DNA of 64,000 nucleotides. Source: Streptomyces fumigatiscleroticus (GTDB taxonomy: Bacteria > Actinomycetota > Actinomycetes > Streptomycetales > Streptomycetaceae). Positions 1 through 8,554 of the stretch are shown here, piece after piece. A program made the translations under genes and the position numbers. Within the stretch, counting starts at the first letter, position 1. Each line of letters begins with the position of its first letter. Where the stretch lies: positions 1 to 64,000 of the forward strand of contig NZ_BMQF01000031.1 in the NCBI RefSeq assembly GCF_014647975.1, read 5' to 3'. Below the pieces are notes generated by a model that searched no databases, had not been told where the DNA came from, and was given only the letters and a program-made list of their open reading frames with translations.

Positions 1-60
1 GCCGACGCCGCCATCACCCAGGCCACCACCGTCCTGCACACCGCCCTGCACGACCGCTGA
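1..60 (+). CDS. C-terminal end of an unidentified protein (partial, runs off left edge)
   Basis: The first 60 bases form 19 sense codons and a TGA stop in one frame, with strongly GC-biased third positions and an Ala/Thr/His-rich alpha-helical-looking tail ending in HTALHDR. A good rho-independent-type hairpin follows 13 bases after the stop, which supports this being a real gene end. The fragment is too short to assign a family. Confidence 0.55.
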   Translation, partial: ADAAITQATTVLHTALHDR

Positions 61-72
61 TGCACTGCCCGA

Positions 73-113
73 CGGTCTCCCGAGCCCCTCCCCACCACAG
101 GTCCGGGAGACCG
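73..113. terminator. Hairpin terminator between convergent genes
   Basis: A perfect 10-bp inverted repeat (CGGTCTCCCG and CGGGAGACCG) encloses a 21-base loop. It lies between the stop of the plus-strand gene at the left edge and the stop of the minus-strand flavohaemoglobin gene, so it can serve both directions. Confidence 0.6.
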
Positions 114-124
114 CCGGGCGTTCT

Positions 125-1375
125 TCAGGCCGCCGTGCCGGGCTGCCACAGGTCGGGACCGAACACCTCGTAGCGGATGCGCCGGGCCGGGACGCCGGCC
201 CGCATCAGCTGCTCGCGTGCGGCCCGCATGAACGGCAGCGGACCGCACAGGAACACCGCGGCGTCGTCGGGCAGCCGGACTCCGCCGAGGTCCATCAGGC
301 CTTGGCGGGCATCCGGCTCCGCGGGGCCGGGACGCTCGTACCAGAAGACCGCGCGGGCGTCGGGGAGCCGGTCGACCAGATCCCGGGTCTCGATGCGCAG
401 GGCGTGGTCGGCGGGGGAGCGGTCGGCGTGCAGGACCAGCACCGGCCGGGGGGAGCCGGTGGCGACGAGATGGGCCAGCATCCCCGTCATGGGCGTGCAG
501 CCGATGCCCGCCGAGACCAGCACGACGGGATGTGTGGCGTCGGCCGGGTCGTCGAGGACGACATCCCCGGCCGGAGCGGACAGCGTCAGTTCGTCACCCT
601 CGCGTACCTGGGCGTGCAGCAGGTCGGAGACCTCGTCGTCCGGGACGTCGCTTCTGCGGGCCACCCGCTTGACGGTAATCCGCCGCAGCTCCCCGTCCGG
701 CGTCGAGGACAGGCTGTACTGGCGCAGCTGGTGGACGCCGTCGGGCATGCGCACACGGACGCTGACGTACTGGCCGGCCCGGGCGCGCGGGGCGGCCTCG
801 CCGTCGGCCGGGCGGAGCAGGAAGGACACCACGTCGGGGGTCTCGGTGCGGCGCTCGACCACCGTCCACCGCCGCCAGACGCGGCCGGGCCTGAGGCCGG
901 CCTCCTGGCACAGACGGGCCTCCTGGCCGATCAGCGCGCCCGCCATCAGCCAGTACACCTCGTCCCACGCCGCCGCCACCTCGGGTGTGACCGCGTCACC
1001 GAGAACCTCGGCGATCGCCCCGAAGAGGTACTTGTGCACGATCGTGTACTGGTCGTCGGTGACGCCGACGGACGTGTGCTTGTGCGCGATCCGGGACAGC
1101 AGGGTGTCCGGACGTGTGTCCGGGTTCCGCAGCAGCGCGGAGGCGAAGGCGGCGATCGAGCCGGCCAGTGCGCGGCGCTGCGCCCCGCTGGCCTGGTTGG
1201 CGCGGTTGAACAGCCCGTCGAGCAGTTCGGGCCGGTCCCGGAACATCGCGCCGTAGAAACGTGCCGTGATCTCGTCGAGCGCGCCGGCCACGGCGGGCAG
1301 GGTGGCACGGACCAGGGCGGCGGATTCCGCGGACAGCATGGAGCCTCCGGACGGGGACGAAGAGGGGGCGAGCAC
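125..1375 (-). CDS. hmp: Flavohaemoglobin-type globin/FAD/NAD(P) reductase (nitric oxide dioxygenase)
   Basis: This 416-residue cytoplasmic protein has the classic order of an N-terminal globin domain (about residues 10-150), a ferredoxin-reductase-type FAD domain (about 165-275) and an NAD(P)-binding domain (about 280-410). Visible motifs are the HKHTSVGV segment expected to hold the proximal haem His, the flavin motif RQYSLSS, the nucleotide-binding GIGCTPM, and the C-terminal CGPLPFM and YEVFGP elements. The family oxidises NO to nitrate with O2 and NAD(P)H. Its length is normal for Hmp. It lies downstream of a cyclic-nucleotide-fold gene on the same strand and near phosphoketolase and a DosS-like kinase, which fits a low-oxygen or NO response. 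The ATG start follows a GGAGGCTCC ribosome site. Confidence 0.9.
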   Translation of the reverse strand: MLAPSSSPSGGSMLSAESAALVRATLPAVAGALDEITARFYGAMFRDRPELLDGLFNRANQASGAQRRALAGSIAAFASALLRNPDTRPDTLLSRIAHKHTSVGVTDDQYTIVHKYLFGAIAEVLGDAVTPEVAAAWDEVYWLMAGALIGQEARLCQEAGLRPGRVWRRWTVVERRTETPDVVSFLLRPADGEAAPRARAGQYVSVRVRMPDGVHQLRQYSLSSTPDGELRRITVKRVARRSDVPDDEVSDLLHAQVREGDELTLSAPAGDVVLDDPADATHPVVLVSAGIGCTPMTGMLAHLVATGSPRPVLVLHADRSPADHALRIETRDLVDRLPDARAVFWYERPGPAEPDARQGLMDLGGVRLPDDAAVFLCGPLPFMRAAREQLMRAGVPARRIRYEVFGPDLWQPGTAA

Positions 1376-1735
1376 CGCTGCCGACGTCGAACAGGGGCGC
1401 CGCTCCTCTGTGTACCAGTCGCCGGATCGCCTCCCGGCGTTATTTCGCCGTCCTTCGCCGAGTGGGAACCAACGGCCCCTCGGCCCCGGACCTGCGGCCC
1501 GCCCGGCCGCTGCGGAGGGGGCCGGCCCGGCCCGCCCGCCGAGGCGGCCGGCGGGCGGCGCCCGCGTGGGGCCTGTCCTGTGCCGACCGGTGCTCGCCCT
1601 GGTCGCGGGGTGGCACGGGGTGCCGGAGGGAGTTCGTCCGGGATCGAGCGGGGCGGGTGCGCCGGCGGCCGTCGCGACGGCTGGATCGGACCGGTGCCGG
1701 GAAGGCCGTGTGTCCCGGCCCGGACACCGCGCCCG
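1376..1735. other. 360-bp intergenic region, no gene seen
   Basis: The gap lies between two minus-strand genes. Open frames here are long on several strands only because the DNA is extremely GC-rich; none has a plausible product or ribosome site. No clear terminator or operator was recognised. A promoter for the flavohaemoglobin gene is expected here but was not identified by eye. Confidence 0.4.
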
Positions 1736-2188
1736 TCACCTGGTCCCGCTGCCGTACGGCGCGTACAGGTCGAGCAGCCGGACACGGGTCGCGTGCAGCC
1801 GGTGTGCGACCACCTGGCCGACCCAGGTGGCGACGGCGCGGCCGAACTCGGGGTCCTGGACGCACAGGGCGCGCACGGTGTCGGCGTCGAACTCGTGGGC
1901 GCGCACCGGGCTGAGCGCCTCGGCACCCAGCTGCCACACATGGGGCGGGTAGTGCCAGGACCATCCGACGAGTTCGCCGTGTCCGAGGGATTCGATGACG
2001 GCCGCCCGGCGGCCGGGCACATGCAGGTCGAGGACGACGGTCCCGGTCCGCACGATCCAGAACCGGTCGGCGCGCCGGCCCTCCTCGAACAGGCGGCTGC
2101 CGGCGCCGAAGGTGACGTCGCGGGCGATCCGCATCAGCCGGCCGCGGTGCTCGACCGGGAGTGTCGTGGCCGTGGTGGTCATGGTCAT
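1736..2188 (-). CDS. Stand-alone cyclic-nucleotide-binding-fold (Crp/Fnr sensor domain) protein
   Basis: The 150-residue product is essentially one cNMP-binding beta-roll (about residues 15-115), with the typical pattern RLFEEGRRADRFWIVRTGTV, followed by a short helix. It ends in ...LLDLYAPYGSGTR where a Crp-family regulator would continue into its helix-turn-helix, so no DNA-binding domain is present. It may therefore act as a ligand or redox sensor by protein contact. The ATG at 2188 is chosen because an AAGGAAG ribosome site precedes it; a much longer upstream open frame has no such support. Its partner may be the downstream flavohaemoglobin gene. The ligand cannot be told from sequence. 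Confidence 0.8.
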   Translation of the reverse strand: MTMTTTATTLPVEHRGRLMRIARDVTFGAGSRLFEEGRRADRFWIVRTGTVVLDLHVPGRRAAVIESLGHGELVGWSWHYPPHVWQLGAEALSPVRAHEFDADTVRALCVQDPEFGRAVATWVGQVVAHRLHATRVRLLDLYAPYGSGTR

Positions 2189-2850
2189 CGCTGGGCTTCC
2201 TTCCGATCCCCTGCCGCCGGAGCCGGGCCGACGGCCCATGCGGCCCGCGCACCCACCCCGGAGTGCCGGGCCTGCCGACGACGCCCTTGCCGACACCGGC
2301 CAGCCTGTACCGGTCCGGCGCCGGCCGCCACGGGCCGGCCGGACCCCGGGACGGGGCCGTCCGGCCCCGGCACACGGACGTACGCAACAGCGGGCGAAAC
2401 CCCGGCCGCACGATTCCAGTGGCCCAGGGGCTCCGGTGACCGAAGCGGCGGTAGCAACAACACGGGCCGAGCGGGCCACCCAGGCCGTACGGGCCTGCAC
2501 CCGACGTCGGTGCCGGCCGGTCGCGCGGGGCGTTCGGCACGTGCCGGTGCCGTGGTCCGGCCGCTCACACGGGCTGGGGGCCGCGGGCCGTCCATGCCGT
2601 GCGGGCGGCCCGGGCGGTACGGGCCCGCGCCCGGCGCCCGTGCCGCCCGGTCGCACCGGTCGCGCGGTCCGCGCGGGGCGTCCGGCATGCCCCCCGTGCC
2701 GTGGTGCGGACGTCGGCTTCACCCGGACGGCCCCCGGCGCGGCGGCCAAGTGGCCCGGTCGGCCCTGTCGGGTACCCGGACTCCTGTCAGAGGGTGGGGG
2801 TACGGATCGGCCCGCACCTGTGACCGACACCAGATCCGGAAGGGATCCCC
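2189..2850. other. 662-bp divergent intergenic region with a degenerate internal duplication
   Basis: No convincing gene was found between the divergent cNMP-fold and phosphoketolase genes. Antisense open frames here are Pro/Arg/Gly-rich artefacts of base composition. Promoters for both genes must lie here. The segment 2485-2560 is repeated imperfectly at 2615-2709, so part of this long spacer arose by duplication. Confidence 0.45.
2485..2709. repeat. Imperfect direct duplication (2485-2560 and 2615-2709)
   Basis: Both copies begin with a CGTACGGGCC or CGGTACGGGCC stretch, pass through CGGTCGCGCGG and GCGGGGCGT, and finish with GTGCCGTGGT followed by a CGG. The second copy has a few extra bases. 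The copies are noncoding as far as can be seen. Confidence 0.5.
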
Positions 2851-5235
2851 ATGTCCGTCGACACCCAGCAGGCGTCCAGCCCGCTCACGGACCAGGAGCT
2901 GAGGGCGCTGGACGCCCACTGGCGCGCCGCGAACTATCTGGCCGTCGGCCAGATCTACCTGATGGCCAACCCCCTGCTGACCGAACCGCTGCGTCCCGAG
3001 CACGTCAAGCCGCGACTGCTGGGCCACTGGGGGACCTCACCGGGCCTGAACCTGGTGCACACCCACCTCAATCGCGTCATCAAGGCCCGTGACCTGAACG
3101 CCCTGTGCATCTGGGGTCCGGGCCACGGCGGCCCCGCCGTGCTGGCCAACTCGTGGCTGGAGGGCTCGTACACCGAGATCTACCCGGACATCACCCGGGA
3201 CGCGCCGGGCATGGCCCGCCTGTTCAAGCAGTTCTCCTTCCCCGGCGGGGTGCCCAGCCATGTCGCGCCGGAGACGCCGGGATCGATCCACGAGGGCGGC
3301 GAGCTGGGCTACTCCCTGTCCCACGCCTACGGCGCCGCCCTGGACAACCCCGGTCTCCTGGTCGCCTGCGTCATCGGCGACGGCGAGGCCGAGACCGGGC
3401 CGCTGGCCGCCTCATGGCACTCCGACAAGTTCCTCGATCCCGTGCACGACGGCGCGGTCCTGCCGATCCTGCACCTCAACGGCTACAAGATCGCCAACCC
3501 GACGGTGCTCGCCCGGATGCCCGAGCCGGAACTCGACGAACTGCTCCGCGGCTACGGCCACGACCCCCTCCACGTCACCGGCGACGACCCGGTCGCCGTG
3601 CACCGCGCCATGGCCCAGGCCATGGACACCGCCGTGGACCGGATCGCCGGCCTCCAGCGGGCCGCGCGCGAGGGCGACCTCACCGACCGCCCCCGCTGGC
3701 CGGTGATCGTGCTGCGCACCCCCAAGGGCTGGACCGGCCCGGCCGAGGTCGACGGGAAACCGGTGGCGGGCACCTGGCGAGCCCACCAGGTCCCGCTGGC
3801 CGCCGTACGGGACAACCCCGAGCATCTGCGGCAGCTGGAGACATGGCTGCGCTCCTACCGGCCCGAGGAGCTCTTCGACGAGCGGGGCCGGCCGCGCGAC
3901 CAGGTACTGGAGTGCGTCCCCGCCGGGGAGCGGCGCCTGGGTGCCACCCCGCACGCCAACGGCGGCCTGCTGCTGCGCGAACTGCCCCTGCCGGAGCTGG
4001 AGCGGTACGCCGTGGACGTCGACAAGCCCGGCGCCACCCTGCACGAACCCACCCACGTCCTGGGCGAGATGCTGCAAGACGTCATGGCGGCCACCGCCGA
4101 CCGGCGCGACTTCCGTCTCGTCGGCCCCGACGAGACCGCCTCCAACCGCCTCCAGGCGGTGTACGCGGCCAGCGGCAAGGCCTGGCAGGAGCGGATCCTC
4201 CAGGTCGACGAGGACCTCGACCGGCACGGCCGGGTGATGGAGATCCTCTCCGAGCACACCTGCCAGGGCTGGCTGGAGGGCTATCTCCTGACCGGGCGGC
4301 ACGGGCTGTTCTCCTGCTACGAGGCGTTCGTCCACATCGTCGACTCGATGGTCAACCAGCACATCAAGTGGCTGCGCACCACCCGCCGGCTGTCCTGGCG
4401 CGCCCCGATCGCCTCCCTCAACTACCTGCTGACCTCACACGTGTGGCGGCAGGACCACAACGGTTTCTCCCACCAGGACCCCGGCTTCGTCGACCATGTC
4501 CTGAACAAGAGCCCGGAGGTGGTCCGGGTCTATCTGCCGCCGGACGCCAACACCCTGCTGTCGGTGGCCGACCACGTGCTGCGCAGCCGCGACTACGTCA
4601 ACGTGGTCGTCGCCGGCAAGCAGCCGTGCTTCGACTGGCTGACGATGGAGCAGGCGAAGGTGCACTGCGCCCGTGGCGCCGGCGTCTGGGACTGGGCCGG
4701 GACCGAGGACGGCACCCGGGAACCCGACGTGGTGCTCGCCTGCGCGGGCGACGTCCCCACCCAGGAGGTGCTGGCCGCCGCCCAGCTGCTGCGGCGGCAT
4801 CTGCCGGAGCTGGCCGTGCGCGTGGTCAACGTCGTCGACATCGCCCGGCTGCTGCCGAGCGGGGAACATCCGCACGGGATGACCGACTTCGAGTACGACG
4901 GCCTGTTCACCGCCGACAAGCCGGTGATCTTCGCCTACCACGGCTATCCCTGGCTGATCCACCGCCTGGCCTACCGCCGCGCCGGTCACGCCAACCTGCA
5001 CGTGCGCGGCTACAAGGAGATCGGCACCACGACCACACCGTTCGACATGGTCGTCCGCAACGACCTGGACCGCTACCGGCTGGTCATGGACGTGATCGAC
5101 CGCGTTCCCGGCCTGGCCGTGCGCGCCGCCGCGGTGCGCCAGCGCATGGAGGACACGCGACTGCGCCACCACGACTGGATCCGCGTCCACGGCATGGACC
5201 TTCCCGAGGTCGCCGACTGGACCTGGGACGGCTGA
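2851..5235 (+). CDS. xfp: Xylulose-5-phosphate/fructose-6-phosphate phosphoketolase
   Basis: This 794-residue thiamine-diphosphate enzyme cleaves xylulose 5-phosphate and/or fructose 6-phosphate with phosphate to acetyl phosphate plus glyceraldehyde 3-phosphate or erythrose 4-phosphate. The family hallmarks are clear: LLGHWGTSPGLN near the N-terminus, GPGHGGPA, SIHEGGELGYSL, and the ThDP/Mg motif CVIGDGEAETGP. The length is normal. The start ATG is preceded by GGAAGGGATCCCC. No acetate kinase or phosphotransacetylase gene is adjacent, so acetyl phosphate must be handled by enzymes encoded elsewhere. In actinomycetes this gene often sits with hypoxia/dormancy genes, as here. Confidence 0.95.
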   Translation: MSVDTQQASSPLTDQELRALDAHWRAANYLAVGQIYLMANPLLTEPLRPEHVKPRLLGHWGTSPGLNLVHTHLNRVIKARDLNALCIWGPGHGGPAVLANSWLEGSYTEIYPDITRDAPGMARLFKQFSFPGGVPSHVAPETPGSIHEGGELGYSLSHAYGAALDNPGLLVACVIGDGEAETGPLAASWHSDKFLDPVHDGAVLPILHLNGYKIANPTVLARMPEPELDELLRGYGHDPLHVTGDDPVAVHRAMAQAMDTAVDRIAGLQRAAREGDLTDRPRWPVIVLRTPKGWTGPAEVDGKPVAGTWRAHQVPLAAVRDNPEHLRQLETWLRSYRPEELFDERGRPRDQVLECVPAGERRLGATPHANGGLLLRELPLPELERYAVDVDKPGATLHEPTHVLGEMLQDVMAATADRRDFRLVGPDETASNRLQAVYAASGKAWQERILQVDEDLDRHGRVMEILSEHTCQGWLEGYLLTGRHGLFSCYEAFVHIVDSMVNQHIKWLRTTRRLSWRAPIASLNYLLTSHVWRQDHNGFSHQDPGFVDHVLNKSPEVVRVYLPPDANTLLSVADHVLRSRDYVNVVVAGKQPCFDWLTMEQAKVHCARGAGVWDWAGTEDGTREPDVVLACAGDVPTQEVLAAAQLLRRHLPELAVRVVNVVDIARLLPSGEHPHGMTDFEYDGLFTADKPVIFAYHGYPWLIHRLAYRRAGHANLHVRGYKEIGTTTTPFDMVVRNDLDRYRLVMDVIDRVPGLAVRAAAVRQRMEDTRLRHHDWIRVHGMDLPEVADWTWDG

Positions 5236-5253
5236 CCCGGCGGCGCTCGGCAA

Positions 5254-5299
5254 GGGCCGTTCGGCCCCGGCCCGGGGGCGTTGGGCCCTGGGCCGCCCC
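5254..5299 (+). terminator. Two successive GC hairpins downstream of phosphoketolase
   Basis: The first hairpin is GGGCCGTTCGGCCC (5254-5267). The second pairs GGGGCG (5275-5280) with CGCCCC (5294-5299). They follow the stop by about 20 bases. There is no U-tract, as is usual for Streptomyces. Confidence 0.4.
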
Positions 5300-5403
5300 G
5301 GCGGACGGAGGGATCCTGCGCTGTCGGGGGATCCGCGGGCGGAGCCGGTTCCTCCCCGTACGGCCGCCCGCGGTTCACCCGGCAGCTGCCCGAGGAGGTG
5401 TTC

Positions 5404-5850
5404 ATGAAGGTCGGGAAGGCTCCTGGTACGCCCGGTACGGGGGCCGGGACACGCATGGTCGAGCTGAGCCGGGAGGAGGCCCTGACGCTGCTGGCCGGAG
5501 TGGACGTGGGCCGGGTCGGCTTCACCCAGCAGGCGCTGCCCGCGATCCGCCCCGTCAGCCACCTCGTGCACCGGGGCGCCGTGGTGATCCGCACCCACGC
5601 GGGATCGGCCCTGCTGAGGGGTTCCCCGGGCTTGGAGGTGGTGGCGTACGAGGCCGACGACATCGACCCGCGGACGGGCACCGGCTGGAGCGTGCTGGTC
5701 ACCGGGGTGGCCACTCGTGTCACCGACGCCGGCGACCTGGCCCGGTACACGCGCGTGCTGCTGCCCTGGGCCGACGGCGAGACGGCTCAGGTGGTGCGCA
5801 TCGTGCCGGAGCTGGTGACCGGCTACCGTCTGGAACCGGTGCGGTCCTGA
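5404..5850 (+). CDS. Pyridoxamine-5'-phosphate-oxidase-like flavin split-barrel protein
   Basis: The 148-residue protein has the split beta-barrel pattern of the PNPOx-like family. It begins with the helix VELSREEALTLLAGVDVGRV, continues with PAIRPVSHLVHRGAVVIRT, and ends with IVPELVTGYRLEPV. Such proteins bind FMN or F420 and are mostly uncharacterised in Streptomyces; the true PNP oxidase has a different C-terminus. The ATG at 5404 is chosen over an upstream in-frame start because CGAGGAGG sits seven bases before it. It lies between phosphoketolase and a DosS-like kinase, and relatives of this type are common in hypoxia/dormancy regulons. The substrate is unknown. Confidence 0.8.
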   Translation: MKVGKAPGTPGTGAGTRMVELSREEALTLLAGVDVGRVGFTQQALPAIRPVSHLVHRGAVVIRTHAGSALLRGSPGLEVVAYEADDIDPRTGTGWSVLVTGVATRVTDAGDLARYTRVLLPWADGETAQVVRIVPELVTGYRLEPVRS

Positions 5851-5908
5851 CCGGACGGCGGGCCCGCCGCGCCGGCGAGGGGAACGGCTGCTCCCTGCGG
5901 GCGGACCG

Positions 5909-5964
5909 CCCCGTCCGTATCACCTCGTCCGTATCGCCCCGTCCGTATCGCCCCGTCCGGCTCA
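5909..5964. repeat. 14-bp tandem repeat, four copies
   Basis: Four head-to-tail units match CCCCGTCCGTATCG or a close variant: 5909-5922, 5923-5936, 5937-5950 and 5951-5964, the last being most degenerate. The array lies in the 5' region of the sensor kinase gene. Confidence 0.75.
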
Positions 5965-6087
5965 CCCCGGTGATCCGTCCCCGCGCGGAACGGACCCCGT
6001 AGCCCCGCTCCCGCGGAACGTCCTACCGTGGCCCGAGACGAACGGCACGGCCGGTGTCCGTTCGAGGGGAAGGGCGGAGGACGACCG

Positions 6088-7863
6088 GTGGGAAGCTCCG
6101 AGGAGCGTCCGGACGCGCGGGTGCGGCTGCCGCAGCTGAGGCTGGACGAGCTGCTGGAGGAGTTGCAGGCCCGTCTGGACGCGGCCCGGGGCACCCGGGA
6201 CCGGGTGCACAGCCTGCTGGAGGCCGTGCTGTCGGTCGGCCGGGAGCTCGAACTGGAGCAGGCGCTGCGCAGCATCGTGGAGGCCGCGGCGGTCCTCGTC
6301 GACGCCCGGTACGCCGCGCTGGGCGTGATCGGACCGGACGGCAAACGGCTGTCGGCCTTCCACACGGTCGGCGTCGGTGACGAGCAGATCGCCCGCATCG
6401 GGCCGTTCCCGCAGGGGCACGGCATCCTGGGCGAGCTGATCCGCCATCCCGAGCCGCTGCGGCTGCCGAGGATCTCCGACCATCCCGCCTCGTACGGCTT
6501 CCCGCCGCACCATCCGCCGATGAACACCTTCCTCGGTGTCCCGATCCGGGTGCGGGAGCAGGTCTTCGGCAATCTCTATCTGACGGAGAAGCGGGGCGGG
6601 GCGCAGTTCGACGAGGAGGACGAGTCGGTGCTGTCGACCCTGGCGGTCGCGGCCGGCGTCGCGATCGACAACGCCCGGCTGTACGAGGAGTCGCGGCTGC
6701 GCGAGCGCTGGCTGCGGGCCAATGCGGAGATCACGCACAGCCTGATGTCCGGCAGCGGGCGCGGCGAGGCGCTCGGCCTGATCGCGGAGCGGGCCCGGGA
6801 GATCACCGGTGCGGCCCTCGCGGTGGTCGCGATGCCGATGGAGGGCACCGAGTCGCTGACGGTGGAGCTGGCCATCGGCCGGAACGCGGCGGACCACCGG
6901 GGTCTGGTGCTGCCGGCGGGCGACACCCTGGTCGGCCGGGCCTTCTCCACCGCGGCTCCCGTCACCAGCGCGGACGTCGCGGGCGACGACCGGGGGCCGG
7001 GTGCCGCGCCGCGCTTCGCCGGTCTGGGACCGGCCGTCGCGGTGCCGGTCGGGACGGGGGAGAGCGTGCGGGGTGTGGTGCTGCTGGTGCGCGAGGCGGG
7101 CCGGGCGGTGTTCACCGGGAAGGAGACCGAGCCGTTGCAGGCCTTCGCCGCGCAGGCGGCGATCGCGATGGAGCTGGCCGAGCGCCGCCGGGACGCCGAG
7201 CAGATAGCCATGCTTCAGGACCGTGACCGTATCGCCCGTGACCTGCACGACCTGGCGATCCAGCGGCTGTTCGCCACCGGGATGACCTTGCAGAGCGCGG
7301 GCCGGTTCATCGACCATCCGCAGGCCGCCGGCCGGGTGGCGCGTGCGGTGGACGACCTGGACGAGACAATCAAGATCATCCGTTCCACCATCTTCGGTCT
7401 GCGGTCGCGGGAGCGGGAGGCCGGCTCCGGACTGCGGGCGCGGGTGGTGCGGGTGGCGGGCGAGGCCGCCGCGGTGCTCGGCTTCGCGCCCGGCGTGCGG
7501 ATGGAGGGCTTGGTGGACACCGACGTCCCCGGCCCGGTCGCGGACCATGTGGTGGCCGTGCTGTCCGAGGCGCTGACCAACGTGGCCCGGCACGCCCGCG
7601 CGAGCCGCGCCGACGTGGTGCTGGAGACCGACGGGCGGGAGGTACGGCTGACGGTGTCCGACAACGGCGTGGGCCTGCCGCCCGAGGGCCGGCGCAGCGG
7701 GCTGCGCAACATGGCCGAACGGGCGCGGCAGCTGGGCGGGAAACTGGGGTTCACCATTCCGCCCGGCGGCGGTACGACCCTGCTGTGGCGGGTCCCGCTG
7801 CCGGACGACGGGACGAAGCCCGGCGACGGACCGGAGGGGTCCGCGCCGGCCGCCGCGGGGTGA
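6088..7863 (+). CDS. DosS/DevS-like tandem-GAF sensor histidine kinase
   Basis: The 591-residue cytoplasmic kinase has a short coiled-coil lead, GAF-A (about 45-190), GAF-B (about 205-365), a HisKA_3 dimerisation domain with DRDRIARDLHD (His about 387) and a HATPase_c domain (about 480-575) with NVARHAR, DNGVGLP and GLRNMAERA. GAF-A contains GFPPHHPPMNTFLGVP, the segment that carries the haem ligand in mycobacterial DosS/DosT; the two histidines are residues 141 and 142. A haem-based O2/NO/redox sensor is therefore likely. The GTG at 6088 is chosen because GGGCGGAGG precedes it; an upstream in-frame GTG at 6028 lacks one. No response regulator gene lies nearby, so it is an orphan kinase here. 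Confidence 0.88.
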   Translation: MGSSEERPDARVRLPQLRLDELLEELQARLDAARGTRDRVHSLLEAVLSVGRELELEQALRSIVEAAAVLVDARYAALGVIGPDGKRLSAFHTVGVGDEQIARIGPFPQGHGILGELIRHPEPLRLPRISDHPASYGFPPHHPPMNTFLGVPIRVREQVFGNLYLTEKRGGAQFDEEDESVLSTLAVAAGVAIDNARLYEESRLRERWLRANAEITHSLMSGSGRGEALGLIAERAREITGAALAVVAMPMEGTESLTVELAIGRNAADHRGLVLPAGDTLVGRAFSTAAPVTSADVAGDDRGPGAAPRFAGLGPAVAVPVGTGESVRGVVLLVREAGRAVFTGKETEPLQAFAAQAAIAMELAERRRDAEQIAMLQDRDRIARDLHDLAIQRLFATGMTLQSAGRFIDHPQAAGRVARAVDDLDETIKIIRSTIFGLRSREREAGSGLRARVVRVAGEAAAVLGFAPGVRMEGLVDTDVPGPVADHVVAVLSEALTNVARHARASRADVVLETDGREVRLTVSDNGVGLPPEGRRSGLRNMAERARQLGGKLGFTIPPGGGTTLLWRVPLPDDGTKPGDGPEGSAPAAAG

Positions 7864-7872
7864 CCGGCCGGT

Positions 7873-8157
7873 TCACTCCTCGACGACGTGGCCGTCGGCG
7901 TCGACGACGACCCTGCTCCAGTACGTGTCCCACTTGTCACCGACGTGCTGCGGCACCTTGCCCCGCGGATAGCGCACATAGCCCTCGGGCGGCTCGTCGC
8001 CGTCGTCCACGCACGTCCTGCCGGTCTTGTTGCCCACCGCCTTGACCGGGTACCGCCCGTCCGGGCAGACGGCGTCCCGCGAACAGCCGGCGGCGACGAC
8101 CGCCGTCAGCGTCACCGCCGCCAGGGCGAGCACGCGCATGGCCACGTTCCTGTGCAT
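7873..8157 (-). CDS. Small lipoprotein (SCO0607-like family)
   Basis: This 94-residue protein has a type II signal peptide with positive residues, an Ala/Val/Leu core and lipobox VVAAGC, giving a predicted mature N-terminal lipidated Cys. The mature part is short and Cys-containing (CPDGRYPVKAVGNKTGRTC), then carries PPEGYVRYPRGKVP and a C-terminal DTYW segment. This pattern matches a conserved Streptomyces lipoprotein group with no known role. The start at 8157 has GGAAGGAAGGACGG upstream. It ends 9 bases from the convergent kinase gene. Its 5' end overlaps the candidate gene at 8112-8345. Confidence 0.75.
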   Translation of the reverse strand: MHRNVAMRVLALAAVTLTAVVAAGCSRDAVCPDGRYPVKAVGNKTGRTCVDDGDEPPEGYVRYPRGKVPQHVGDKWDTYWSRVVVDADGHVVEE

Positions 8158-8345
8158 GCCGTACCGTCCTTCCTTCCGGATCGCGAGGAGAGCGCCGCGG
8201 CCAGCAGCGACAGCACACCGCACAGGAACGGGGCGAACAACGCCTGCTCCCACCAGGGAACGTGTGCGGTGAGCGCCGCGGCGACGGCCGCCGCCGCGGA
8301 CAGCGCGATGACGACCACGGATCGTGTGGCGACGGAGCGGGACAT
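8112..8345 (-). CDS. Possible small two-helix membrane protein
   Basis: A 77-residue frame begins with ATG after a weak AGGAAG site. It shows two hydrophobic segments, VVVIALSAAAAVAAALTAHV and ALFAPFLCGVLSLLAAALS, followed by a basic Arg-rich tail. Its 3' end overlaps the 5' end of the lipoprotein gene by 46 bases in another frame, and the tail there (TGTWPCACSPWRR) looks like read-through of the other gene. It could be a genuine translationally linked membrane protein or a chance frame. Confidence 0.4.
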   Translation of the reverse strand: MSRSVATRSVVVIALSAAAAVAAALTAHVPWWEQALFAPFLCGVLSLLAAALSSRSGRKDGTACTGTWPCACSPWRR

Positions 8346-8554
8346 ACGGCGCGTTCACCAGCTTCCTGGAGCGGTCGGCCGGAACACCTCGGTCGGTCCC
8401 GGGTACCGATGCGTGTGCCCCCGGCCGGGCCGTTCAGTCGCCGGGGCGGCGCGGACACCGACATGCGGAATCGGCACCCAGCCACCAGGGTGGACAGGAG
8501 AGCGGGCCGTCACCCCGGTCCGTACGCGCTCGACCGCGGCAAGGAGGCGCCGGC

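Noticed and set aside
3105..6002. A 965-codon forward frame over phosphoketolase and the next gene
   Set aside because: The product is Arg/Pro/Ala-rich low complexity and lies in the wrong frame relative to two well-supported genes.
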